NCBI RefSeq assembly: GCF_963678975.1 | Contig: NC_089274.1 | Location: 21,847,133 to 21,911,132 of the forward strand | DNA length: 64,000 nucleotides | Source: Dysidea avara | Lineage: Eukaryota > Porifera > Demospongiae > Dictyoceratida > Dysideidae | Direction of reading: 5' to 3' | Shown here: positions 12,212-23,094 of the stretch, in pieces | How the letters are laid out: the number at the start of each line of letters is the position of its first letter | Numbering within the stretch: position 1 is the stretch's first letter | The notes under the pieces: generated by a model | Told to the model about the DNA's origin: nothing | Databases searched by the model: none | Seen by the model: only the letters and a program-made list of their open reading frames with translations | Position numbers and translations under genes: made by a program

Positions 12212-15200
12212 TACTGTTTATGCATCAACAGTACTATACATAAGCTGGCTTGTAAATTAGGACACTGATTAATTCTATTAGAGTACAGCTTTTTCAACCA
12301 GGCTTTTGAAGGCCACACCATTTTTCACAACTTGGCTGTGAATTATTTTTGTTAGTTACTGAGCAGCTAGCGCCGCTGTAGCTACAGCTGGAGTGAAGAC
12401 TCCACTTGAGGAGAGCCCTCCCAGCTCGTTAAGGAATCTCCTATAGTGTGCGCAGATCTAGTAATGATGAAGGGTAAAACCAAAGGTGGCAGCAATTTTT
12501 ATAGAATTTTTTGCAAAGTGTGCAAAAAGGAATTAAGCTCCCTTAGACCCTTTAACAGTTGCATATCTACACCCGGGCATTTGCCCAGGCATCAGCTCAC
12601 CTTGCCCGTGCATCAGAAAATTTTCTGGCACTACAGCCGCGCATGAAAATACACTGTTAACAATTAATTAATTACAATTCTATCCACTAGGGCACCATTG
12701 ACTGTAGCGAATGCTGCAGCAAATTCTTTTGCATGGAAAATAAGTGCTGTGCATTTAATTAAGAGTCTGACTTCTAACGAGTTACTATATTTAAATCTGA
12801 AAAATGGAGATGTGCCCGCCCAAAATAAATAGTGCCGATTTGTAGTCTCATCAAAGTGATGATAGTTTGGAGTTTGCCTGTATATAAACCAGAGATGGAC
12901 CGATACCACTTTTTACCGATATTTCCGATACCAGTATTTGTACTGAAATTATTTGCCGATACCGATACCGATACTATACATTGAAGCCTAGACAAGTTTA
13001 TTATAGAAATTTCATTGTTGTGATACATAGCTAGCTATTAAAATATCACAGTAATTGATTGATCCCAGTTCAATCAAGTTTTAAAATATTCATTGTATAA
13101 CAGCTAAACATGATAAAAACATCATTGTGGATTACTAATTTCTTGATTTGAGGTAGTTTTCTTGTAAGCTTATTGATAAGGCAATTAATTGCGTGGGCGG
13201 CCGATAATTGTAGTTTGTTACAGCTTTTCAACCAAACCTTTTCATGAAAAAGCAAGCCAACTAGTCATAAACTTATTTCTTGAGGAACAACTGCATTACC
13301 ATTTAAATACAAAGGATTCATGTGCTCTAATATATTAGAATACACATGGAGCAGTTGCAGCAATACTTGGAAAAGGGTGACAAAGGCTTTGTTTCGCTAC
13401 TTTGTTAGTTCAACTAAGTTACTGATTAGCTCAACTAAGTTATTAGCTACTGGAAACTTAGCTAGAGATGGTTTAATAAAAGTGGTGAGTGTCTACTGTG
13501 GTATCTGTACCTTGTATTACCGATACCGATCCGATACTGGTATCAGTCCACCTTTAATATAGACTACACGAAGTGGAAATACTCAAGATGACTAGCTGTT
13601 TGGCTACTCAGGTAGAGGTCTAATATTGAATAATCAGTGCCCAAATTTATTGTGATAGCTACAACTACGATGAAGGGATGTCAAGGGAATAATGTGAGCT
13701 ATACTTTGTCTGTAGGACAGGGTGTGGTGGTAGAGTTAGTGGGGAATGGATGCCCCTACTGAGTAGATGAACCAGTGTCATGACGGTTTTGTGATCCCCA
13801 CAAGTACGAGTCAGCCTGAGTGCAAGAAATCTATTGGCTCAGTAGTATTGTTCATTATGAGTTGGAAGTATCCTTTTGTATGGCATGTGATGCTGCAGTC
13901 CCACAATCGATACATGCATCGTAGCTAGAGACTAGTGTGGAGTGATTGTAGACTGATAAGCTATTCACAGATAAGAGTTAATAACTGTAGTTAGCCATGC
14001 CATGCACTTGAAAACAACAATTTGATGAATGCACGTATGAACCCACGCAGGTTGTTCACTGGACTAGGTGTACAGGTAAATGGGTTTGCCTGGGCATCAT
14101 GCTGGGCTAGATATGTTCCTGCCCATAGGTGGTGAAGATAGGGGGGCCATGGCCCCCCCACTTTTATGGGACAAGAAAGAAAAGATTGAGATACTCTAAT
14201 AGAACAGTCAGGATCTGGATACTCTAGTAGAGCAGTCACAGTATTCAAAAAAGGAGTGTAGCAAGGTACTTAGCTACATATGTGTAGTTGTAAATAAGGA
14301 GATATAATTAGCGGAGAGCAGCTATTGTCAGCAGGTAGTGACTTTTTTTTTAGTCTTCAACTTACAGCTGGCCTGCTCCTGCCCCTTAAGGTTTTAGAAG
14401 GCCTTTTCTTGCAAATGTAGCTGCAAATTTAATCAAATTTACTGTAGTGCAAAAAATGGAGAAGGAACCATGGAGCTATCCATGTTGTTTTGTTTCTTCC
14501 TGTCAATATACCCACGGTGTGGCATGCCGGCATTCTTGGCCACATGACACACTACCATATATCTTGATTGTATTATAGTTGTTAATGTTATGTGTATAAT
14601 AGTATTATGGTTCTTTTAGTGGCATTCTGGGATCTGGACGCCATTCAAACCTTCTTATCAGCAGTCCCCGATGACAAGATGATAGTCTTGGACGTCAGTT
14701 CCATCAGTAACCCTGCCTGGCTGAAGACTAACTCATTTTATGGAAAGCCATTCGTATACTGCCTGCAGAACAACTTTGGAGGAACGAGAGGCATCTATGG
14801 TTACCTAGAGGCGATAGGCTCTGACCCCCTTGATGCAGCTGGTTATAAAGGCAGTACCTTTGTTGGCATTGGATTAACTCCTGAGGCAATTGAACAAAAT
14901 CCAGTGGTGTTTGACTTAATGGTATGTATGGTAGTAGTATAATCTGCTCTATCTCTGTGTTTTAGAGTGAGATGGGTTGGAGGGAGTGGAAAGTTGATCC
15001 TCATGTATGGATTGAAGCATATGCATTGAGGAGATATGGAGACATTGGTGGCAGCATTGGAGATAACCTGAAGACAGCTTGGAGTAAACTGCTCAGTTGT
15101 TGTTACAGCTATTACTACTCAACAAAGTTTAAATCCCTTGTAGAGCGTGCCCCAGTTATTTCCATGGATACCTCCTACTGGATTGGATGGCAAGACACTA

Positions 15201-16069
15201 CTACTATGGTGGAAGCACTTGGATTGTTGTTGTCTGGCCACAATAACGCCACCTTAAGAGATGTGGGTCCCTATCAGTATGATGTAGTAGATGTTACCAG
15301 ACAAGCTATTGTCAACCTCTTTACTGATGTACATGTAACATTTGGGCTTGCTTATAAGAAGTATCAATTATATAAAAAGAACAGCAGCTTAGAGTTTATG
15401 CAACTCTCCAACACGCTGTTTGAAATGATTAAAGATCTGGACACTCTACTGGCATCTAATGAAAACTTTCTTCTTGGCAGATGGATTGAAGCTGCCCGTA
15501 ACTCAGCCAAAAACAAGTCTACGTCTGTGCAAGATTTGTATGAGTTTAATGCTCGTAATCAGATCACAATGTGGGGCTACCACCAGAACATTGAAGACTA
15601 TGCCAGCAAGCAGTGGGCTGGACTAGTGGGGGACTACTACTTGAGAAGATGGAAGCTACTGAGTAGATACATGTTAGAATCTATCATGAATGGCACTGAT
15701 CTAGACTCTAATGCTTATGAGAAAGAGAGATTTATACTGGAAAGTTCATGGGGTGAAGAGCACACAAAGTATCCCACGAGTCCAGTTGGCAATCCTATTG
15801 ATGTGGCTTACCAGCTGTACAAGAAATACGTGACTGTTGAAGACTCCTCAGTTACTTACAAAGTCCTAGCTAATAGTGACATGGAGCTAACAGAGTTAGG
15901 TCTGTTTGGTTACAACTACCAGGCATGGACCCGTGACATTAATCAGTTGCGATTCATATGTAATGTCAACCCTACCTGTGTGGGGTTTAATTCACTAGCT
16001 ATTGCATACAACTTCACAGGACCTATATCTGCTACAACTGGTGTTACTTTGTACTTGAAACAAGCCTAA
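5885..16069 (+). CDS. NAGLU: Alpha-N-acetylglucosaminidase (lysosomal, GH89)
   Basis: Removes terminal alpha-N-acetylglucosamine from heparan sulfate in lysosomes. Exons 5885-6947, 14620-14921 and 14966-16069 join in frame (phases 1 and 0) to 822 residues. Residues 1-20 are a signal peptide (MKFFFMVVTLIATSTISLAA). The GH89 order is complete: RYRYYINPVTFSYSMVWWD, IDWMALNGIN, TGPAFLAW, then the catalytic pair, E313 in DTYNEFYP (human E316) and E443 in GLTPEAIEQNP (human E446). Later blocks include NFGG, DLTRQAIVNLF-like and YPTSPVGNPIDVAYQLYKKY. Human NAGLU is 743 residues and ends about there; this protein has about 75 more, with a CNVNPTCVGFN motif. Intron 1 is 7.7 kb of repeats; intron 2 is 44 bp. 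The start is the first ATG and gives the signal peptide. AATAAA follows at 16077. Confidence 0.95.
7043..7268. mobile_element. Pogo/Tigger-type MITE in NAGLU intron 1
   Basis: Terminal inverted repeats: left TAGTGAAACCTC, right GAGGTTCCACTG (mirror TACAGTGGAACCTC form), with TA target duplications at 7041-7042 and 7269-7270. Non-coding, 226 bp. The TIR and TA duplication fit the pogo/Tigger branch of Tc1-mariner. Confidence 0.75.
7269..8483. other. NAGLU intron 1, proximal part
   Basis: No exon seen. A short CTG-rich run is at about 7509-7530. A minus-strand open stretch at 7801-8259 has no recognisable domain. Confidence 0.5.
8484..10678. mobile_element. Large foldback element in NAGLU intron 1
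   Basis: The outer ends mirror each other: GGGTCATTCCATGTCAAATC at 8485 and GATTTGACATGGAATGACCC ending at 10677. Matching continues inward, including TTTGGATTTGCTAGAAAGGG at about 9966 against its mirror near 8935-8955, and CAAACAGCC near 10318 against GGCTGTTTG near 8832. Arms are about 600-900 bp and diverged, with an extra segment (about 10030-10270) in the right arm. No transposase is visible; it is probably a non-autonomous TIR element. Confidence 0.75.
9414..9546. repeat. 133 bp perfect palindrome
   Basis: Positions 9414-9479 are the exact reverse complement of 9481-9546 with a single A at 9480 in the centre (GCATTTAATAAT-A-ATTATTAAATGC). It sits inside the loop of the larger foldback element at 8484-10678. 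Confidence 0.9.
10679..11122. other. NAGLU intron 1, middle part
   Basis: No exon. Contains a degenerate copy of the dispersed GACTGCTCTATTAGAGTA motif near 10826. Confidence 0.5.
11123..11951. mobile_element. TIR element (MITE) in NAGLU intron 1
   Basis: Left end ATAGATAATGTATG...GGATTGGAAACGCC (11123-11160) mirrors right end GGCGTTTCCAATCC...CATACATTATCTAT (about 11919-11951). About 830 bp, no recognisable transposase. Overlapping open frames on both strands at 11181-11516 have no known domain. Confidence 0.65.
12123..12209. repeat. (CA)n microsatellite
   Basis: About 43 uninterrupted CA units in NAGLU intron 1. The His/Thr- and Cys/Val-repeat open frames here are artefacts of this repeat. 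Confidence 0.95.
12892..13555. mobile_element. hAT-like MITE with CCGATA subterminal repeats
   Basis: Left end AGATGGACCGATACCA and right end TGGTATCAGTCCACCTTT are inverted repeats. Both termini carry clusters of CCGATACCGATA, the kind of subterminal repeat that hAT transposases bind. No coding sequence. Boundaries are good to a few bases; no clear 8 bp target duplication was found. Confidence 0.65.
13556..14619. other. NAGLU intron 1, distal part
   Basis: No exon. A MITE fragment around 14130-14236 has a GGGGGGCCATGGCCCCCCC palindrome followed by two copies of the dispersed CTCTAATAGAACAGTCA motif. Confidence 0.5.
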
Positions 16070-16076
16070 CTTGTGT

Positions 16077-16082
16077 AATAAA
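16077..16082 (+). terminator. Poly(A) signal of NAGLU
   Basis: AATAAA lies 8 bases after the NAGLU stop codon. NAGLU and PAF-AH A converge with about 480 bp between their stop codons; that gap shows nothing else recognisable. Confidence 0.6.
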
Positions 16083-16550
16083 TGAACACATATTTTAAGA
16101 TGAAATTTTGTGTGAATCAAATGTGTGGCAGCGCATGCTGCTGTATAGCCAACTGCCTAATTGTGTATTATTCCATACAGCAGTATAGTATGATATCAGT
16201 GTAAAGAATTCTGTCAATATAATTATACACTGTACACAGCATACTTTGACATGTTGATTTGATGAGTTTTCTGCCTTTTAAAGATTTAACAGATTTACCA
16301 TGCTTTTTCACAATCTCATGTACTGGTATACAGTTTTTAGCAGAGTAGCAGAAGAGAAAATTCTGCTGTGCATATAGACTTGCTTGATTCCGTTTATTCT
16401 AGATCATTCAATGTTCATTGTTCACCTATTTTTAATTCATATTATATTGCTTTTATTCCAGTTATATTATGTTTCAATCATTTTGATAATAAACACTTTG
16501 TTATAGCTGATGTCACACATGATAACTACAAGTATAAATCCAAATTCTTC

Positions 16551-19500
16551 TTATGATTTTGACTCGATCTCCACATTAGTACCATGATACACTATTCCTG
16601 AACTGTCTGTGTCACTCTCATCAAGGTCTTTGACTGGGTAAGTGGAGTCTGGAAATTTCAAATAATTATACATCCTAGCTGTGTAGACTTGTAAGTAATG
16701 CAACAACCTGTTGACATAGCACATGCTGGCAGATCATTACACCAGGTATGGTTGCAGATTCACATATCATCAAGGATGAGAGTGGGAAATTATTTCATTA
16801 TGAAAATTGATGTACTATATGATCAAGTCATTTCACATAAAAATGAACCCTAGTGGAGTTATGCATAGACTATAGCTATAGTAACATTAATAGGCACACA
16901 CAGTTGTGCCTGCATGACTGTTTTAATAGAGCACATGACTGCTTTATTAGAGATCACAATCTTTCAATTGGTTTGGAGTGACTACTTGTGTAATTTCTTT
17001 CACCCAGAAGATAGTACATCATCAATATAGTGGAATGACTTAATTGTTACTCATCACCACATGACCACCTCTTCAATGAATATTTACTTGTCTTTTGTAA
17101 TTTTGTTTTGCTGTGCTCTATTGTTTCTTGTTGATACGTATACATGCTTTTGTTCTTGTTCAGTTACGTAGACAGCTTTACTATAAAGAATGGATTTTCA
17201 GTTCTGAGTAACAGGACTGAGTAAACTAATATAAATATCATTTTCCTTGTGTATGCTATCACATTTACCAACTTACCATTCCACAGGTGTCTGTTTAGAA
17301 ATGCAACACACAATTTCATATTAGCTGTATGAATGTTAGCCAAATCTGGATTTACTGAGCTCAGTGGGGTACTCATATAGACAAATCCAACATCACTCTG
17401 GTCCTCATGATATGACCCCCTAACACCAACATCATATCAGATCACATGACACAATGATATACATACCGAAGTGTTATTAGCTGACGAGTAGGGTATTCTA
17501 TTAGTATAAAACAATTGCGAGCAATGTACATAGTCACTGACTACTTACTATCAGTTTGAGAGTCAACATCCACCAGTTGCTTCATTTTAATGATGTTCTT
17601 ATACCACTGCCAGTTCCAAGTGTTGATAAACAATAATGGCTGCTCCACCTTGTCTTCTATACCATCCTCCACTGGCATCATGTATGTGTCAAGGCCAATG
17701 CCCACTCTGTAAGGACAAATACATTTCTTGAAAGTGCCTGAATGGAACAGGAAAGTGAAGGGAAAGCTATTGCCTACCGAAATCGTTTATCATCAGCAAG
17801 AGCTGTCACTGTGGTAGCTCCACCAAATGAATGACCCATCATTGCAGTATGTACCAAGTCCAACTTGCCCTACATAATATGTAACTAAACTAGTTGTATA
17901 CTCCTTCAGGTTTCTACCTTAAACTGTTTAAAGTCAAAATCTGATTGTAACAAGTTCTCAAACTCACCACTACCATCAAGTTGATGGATAAAATCCAAAC
18001 CTAGTAATATCTCCTTCCGTCGTATTGTCAACTAGATATATAGGAGCACATGAGTGCAGCAAGGCTCAACATGCATTTCCTAGCTACTTCTACTAATATT
18101 ATAGCGAAGCTCACCTGGGGAACTCTAAAGGTATGTTCCTCTTCAAAAGATGATGGAGGCTTGTCATAAGGAATCCAGTGGTCCACAAACTCTTCTGAGC
18201 CATTTTTTCTATGCTTTGTGTAACAGTAGCCAGCTGAATGGTCCCTGTAGTTGAAGAATACGACTAGCTACTTCATCATTTCTCAACAAAGTGCAACACG
18301 GACAAAAATGCCTATTCTACCAAGGATAACTGATTTCAGGAGTACTCTGTGAGTTTCTAATTGCTTCATGCATCTTGAGTGCATCTCAAGTTCTCTAACA
18401 GGCTATATTTGATGTATAGCACTCGTGGCAGTGCACACACACACAGACACACACACCAGCACTGGTACCTGTCCTATTATGCAGGATACACTCCAGAATT
18501 TTCTACACACTATGGACTGGCCAGCCTTTAACACAGAATTTATACAATGGTGCACTGTGCAAGCTTTGTGGTGATCAGGTTTATACCCTTTTTATAATGA
18601 AGTTAATATCAAAAACAATAAAGTTTTGAAAAAGAAAAATTTCTTAATTGGCTGCATTCACCAGTGAGGGTCCTGATACACATATAATGGGTACTTTTTT
18701 GTATGGCTAAATTTTCAAAAGAAATAGTCAACTTGCAAACATTTTGAAATAATTATATTCAAAATGTCATAGCGTTTGGCACACTGCCCTCCTAAATTGA
18801 GCTTGAGACTATACTTTGTATTAAAATGAAACCATGAAGTCACATGTCAAGCTCTCATATCACGATGCTTTCTATTCATGGATTTGGGCACACCTTGTGT
18901 AGGTGAGACAATCTGGACTCTGATTGTGGAGAGAAGCTACACTGTCACTGTGAACACTTGGTACAGAATCTGGTCTACCCCCGCAACAACCTGCATGTGT
19001 GCTGTCCCTGATTAAACTAGCAACTATGGTTGATAATGTCGAAGGGTATTTCTCATATGACACAGAACTTATAAAACAAAACTGTGGCATTTACTGTACA
19101 TCAAGTAAATGTTGTTCTATAATGTGAAGTCAGCTGCATACTGTGCATCCCACAAACAAAATAATAATATATCCTCCTTAGGCCACTTATTGTTAATTTT
19201 GTTTCAGATCCCTGCCCACATTGCTATGTCTCACCACTTAAATTTGTTCATTATTAGTTTCCACCATTTTCATCATCTCAATGTTTAATGATTGTATAGA
19301 AGTTATAAACAAACTTGCTTACACAACTAGGCATACAGAAAAGAAAGGAAGGCTAGATGGGCTAAATACCAACCCTGATGTCAGGAGAAGGGACTCTAAC
19401 CCTTTCACTTCTCAATATGTTGTTCGAGATACTCTTACAGGGCATTCAGCTAACTCTAATAAAACAGTCAGGTCCTGAGGTACATGTAAGACTGTAATGA

Positions 19501-22202
19501 ATAAATGAGCCACCTGCCCGCATTACTTTCTGCTCTGAAACATAAAGTTAACAATAAGTAGCCTTATATATTATTGCTCAAACTGTATTGAATTAAAAGC
19601 ACACAATTAGCTATAAATTGTGATTAAAATCTTGTGTCTGGAACCTCAAGCTCATGAAGTATATCAATAGAAAAATAGAGTGTAGACTCTGTAGAACATT
19701 CTAAAGTAGGTAGTCCCACATTGCAGTATAGTTGTATTTTATTGTACGGCAGTACTTATACCATAGAAGTGTGGTTTGCTTCTATACATTATGGTGAGAC
19801 CCACTCTAGCGGTCAGAGCTAGCACACTGCCCGGTATAACCATTCTTAGCCCATGCCATGTAATAATAATGCAACAGACTTTGAAACTGATACAGGAAAA
19901 AGTGCAACGCCCATAATTATGTGTGCTGCACAACAGCACACACTACTTGGAGCAGACCCAAGGGCTAAACCCCTCTTTCAGTGCCAGATTTAAAAATCAT
20001 ACCCAGTAGTCCTGCAGTACTTCATTGTACCAATGGTGGAAACTGATGAAACCAATCTTAATACGTAGATTGCTTTAATGTGGTTTATTAGAGATCATGA
20101 TGCCTGGTGGATAACTACACCTGTAGTTAATCAGTCTGACTCTGATAAGGCAATGATTTTAACTGATCATGCTATAAATGTGCTAGGTTAGCATAAACTG
20201 CTGAATAGTTGATGTTTGCTACGTTTTGTGTGATTTTTAAAGAACATGATGTAGGCAAATGATCTCCTTAGTTTACTGAAGTGCTAGATTAAATATCTGA
20301 AGATACTTTATGGATTGTTGACCTCAAGAAAAGAACCAAGAATATGTCGTAGAAAACTAAGGGAGGAGGCTGGACTAGAATCCCATACGAGGTTGTATAT
20401 CTTATGAGTGAAGGTGCTCCAGGGGAGTCAGCAGTGAGAAGTCAAGCTACACAGAGTAAGCCACGCCACCAGGAATTTTCAGACACTCGTACGCAGAAAC
20501 TATAAAACATATTCTCTTGAATTTTGCATCGTTGTTAGCTTAGACCCTTATCAACTAGCACACCATGTTTTATAGGATTTCCTCAAGGATTGTGTGTTTG
20601 GTGGGGCATTAAGTCTATATCCAAATCGCATGATGTTTTGGCCAAAAGTACTGATTTTCGGACCACACCTTGCAAAGCACAGGAAATGCAAAAAATTTTA
20701 ATGCAATTATGCATGTGGCTAGGATAGTGACTCAAGGTCTAACCCACCAAGTATCAGCTTATAAATCAACACTACACCTCTGATATTATTAAATGTATGA
20801 GCACATGTAGGCCAATTGAATTTTGGTAATTTATTAGTGCATATAACTACTGATGGAATTTATGAGCAAATTTAACACCAAAGTAAATCATTTTGAGTGT
20901 TTAGTATGCGTTATGATGATCTGTAGCTGGACTGCTACCAAACTAGCTATACACTGAGAGTCAGAACACCTGCTACAAAGCCACAAGCAAACCCCATTTC
21001 AGTAAAATCTCTACTTGGAATATTCTCACAGAATAATGAAGTATGAAAGCATTTTGAATGGAATTTCCACTGCAGCTATAAGTGACTGTTCTATTAGAGT
21101 AGTTGATATATTCCTGACTGCTTTATTAGAGTATCTATTTATTCACTAAAATCTTGGTTTCTCGCAGTAATTTAACCTATCAGTAATACTAATTTTAGTG
21201 AATAAATTGAGATAGTCTAATAAAGCAGTCAGGATATTTCAACTACTCTAATAGAACAGTCACTGAAATCCCATTTCAAAATGCTTCCATACTGTATCAT
21301 TCTTCAGGGGCGGATCCAGAGTTTGGAAAGAGGGGGGAAACCTTGCTGAAAAACAGTTGAAGACCAAAAAAAAAAAAAAGGTCACAACAATAATAGTTAC
21401 TTATCCTTTACCAAATATATTATATCACGTATGTTATGTAAAATAAAATCCTATTTATAGCTTCATAAGTAAGTTGCACTGCTTCATGAACATTGTGACT
21501 GCTTTATTAGAGTAATTGACTGCTCTATTAGAGTATCTCGATCTTGTATGCAATTTCTTGAAGGGGGGGATTTGGGGCATCCTGGATCCGCCATTGTTCT
21601 TCATATGAGATTATTCCAAGTGAATACTTTACTGAAAAAAGTATGCTTTTGGCTTTGCAGCAGGTGCTCTAACTCTTCATGTGCAGCTAGTTTGGGAGCA
21701 GCCCAACTACAGATCGTCATAAAACAGACAAAGCACACAAAATTATTTGCTTTGATGTATATGGTGTCAAACAGATTTGCTCATAAATTCCATCAGCAGT
21801 TATATGCACCAATAAATGACCGAAATTTGATTGGCCTACATGTGCTCATACATTTAATAATATCTGAGGTGTAGTGTTGATTTATAAGTTGATACTTGGT
21901 GGGCTAGACCTTGAGTGACTACCCTAGTTATATGCACAATTACATTATAATCTTTTCATTTCCTGTGTTTTGTGAGGTTTGGTCCGAAAACAGGTACTTT
22001 TAGCCAAAACATCATGTGTGTGATAGACTTAATTCCTCGCCAAACACACAGTCCTTGAAGAAATACAAAACTTGGCGTGCTGGTTGGTGAGGGTCTAAGC
22101 TAACAACGATGCAAAGGTCAAGAGAATACGTTTTATAGTTTCTGTGTACAAGCTCGAGCGTCCGAAAATTCCTGATGGCTGAACATCAGTGGCTTACTCT
22201 AC

Positions 22203-22247
<45 letters not shown>

Positions 22248-22746
22248 GTGCTCTATCGCAGCTACCAAGTAGCCATGAGAGGCAAGGTCACAACAAACAG
22301 CCGAGTATAGTGTTCTCATTCCTGCCACTCCATGTGAGAACATTATCACTGGTAGCGGAGTAGATGTTGTCACTGGTGCTCCATGTAGTGCTGGCATCTT
22401 TTGACCTCCTGTTATCACAAAGCTGAGTATTGATAGCAGGCTCACTGTATTTCTTACCCAATAACATATTAGTTAATGGCCCCAATACTCCAGCTGCAAA
22501 GTACGGAAACCTTTTGTACAATAAAAACCCAGTGGAATATGAGTTATCAGGTAGCCAGGGCGGGTAGTGATATCCCGAGTCCGGGGTGGCCTCAGTTGGA
22601 TAGTAGAGACGGAACAGTAGTCCACTATCGTCTCCTTTACACAGTGGCATCACGTCCACACATCCTACCTGGTGTGGACCACTCGGTACGGGTAGACCGA
22701 TACCTTGCAACATCCCAGATTGTCTCCATCCGGGATTAACAGCCAT
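16551..22746 (-). CDS. Platelet-activating factor acetylhydrolase, paralogue A
   Basis: Alpha/beta-hydrolase that removes short or oxidised sn-2 acyl groups from phospholipids such as PAF. Nine exons: 22746-22458, 22405-22246, 18244-18115, 18031-17918, 17869-17778, 17706-17549, 17497-17467, 17419-17277 and 16648-16551. They join without a stop to 404 residues. Triad: S245 in GHSFGG, D268 in GIGLDTY, H329 in GSYHEDQSD; oxyanion-hole motif FSHG. No signal peptide, so it is closer to intracellular PAFAH2 than to the plasma enzyme. The ATG at 22746 was chosen because the open frame upstream (to 22881) overlaps the ATCGATTGTGG motif that is non-coding in other copies. Exon 2 could start 3 bases earlier. 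The exon 2 donor is formed by a (GT)n microsatellite. Intron 2 (4 kb) holds a nested foldback element. Confidence 0.93.
18245..20452. other. Intron 2 of PAF-AH A, repeat-poor part
   Basis: No exon. Near 18467 is one copy of a dispersed GGTACCTGTCCTATTATGCA repeat, and a degenerate CTCTAATAAAACAGTCA motif is at about 19455. No other feature recognised. Confidence 0.5.
20453..22200. mobile_element. 1.75 kb foldback element in intron 2 of PAF-AH A
   Basis: Ends AGAGTAAGCCAC (20453) and GTGGCTTACTCT (22200) are mirror images, and the arms match inward over about 700 bp: GGAATTTTCAGAC and its mirror, GCTTAGACCC and GGGTCTAAGC, GTTGATTTATAAG and CTTATAAATCAAC. The turn-around is near 21180. The right arm is longer because another MITE (21306-21594) lies inside it. 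No transposase visible. Confidence 0.8.
21306..21594. mobile_element. MITE nested in the foldback element
   Basis: TIRs GGGGCGGATCCAG and CTGGATCCGCC. It interrupts the right foldback arm, so it inserted later. Inside are two copies of the dispersed GACTGCTCTATTAGAGTA motif (21499-21547) spaced like subterminal repeats. Confidence 0.7.
22204..22245. repeat. (CA)n microsatellite abutting a splice donor
   Basis: Read on the minus strand it is (GT)n, and its first GT is the 5' splice site after exon 2 of PAF-AH A. Confidence 0.9.
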
Positions 22747-22753
22747 GCGAGCA

Positions 22754-22764
22754 CCACAATCGAT
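22754..22764 (-). promoter_or_regulatory. Shared upstream motif, PAF-AH A
   Basis: Reads ATCGATTGTGG on the gene strand, 7 bases before the chosen ATG. The same motif precedes copies C, D and E in the same orientation, 15 to 63 bases from their ATGs. Confidence 0.55.
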
Positions 22765-23094
22765 ATTATTTCTGTGAACGTCGTTTAGCCACTCCCTCAT
22801 TTTAGCTTTTGTGTCACGTGTAGATCTATGTCTACTAAGAAGTGACGTTGCAAGATGGTGCATATCAAACCAAGTCTGCAATCATTAACACGTTGCCACA
22901 GACTGGTAGATGAGGTGTCGAAACATTAAACATGCATGCAACTTTATACAAACAAGATTATAATGTGGACCTTTGAACTGCCTTTATAGCTACACAGGTG
23001 ATTGTTTAGTGTGATGTGTTAACATCAAGAGCATAAAAGGGGTTATATTAATACAACAAGGTTTAATGATAGACACTATTTTTGTACAAAAATA

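Noticed and set aside
11944-12268. Cys/Val- and His/Thr-repeat proteins around 12.1 kb
   Set aside because: Translation of the (CA)n repeat inside a NAGLU intron.
22747-22881. Upstream extension of PAF-AH A (MQTWFDMHHL...)
   Set aside because: It would translate through the ATCGATTGTGG motif that is clearly untranslated in copies C, D and E, and has no counterpart in the family.
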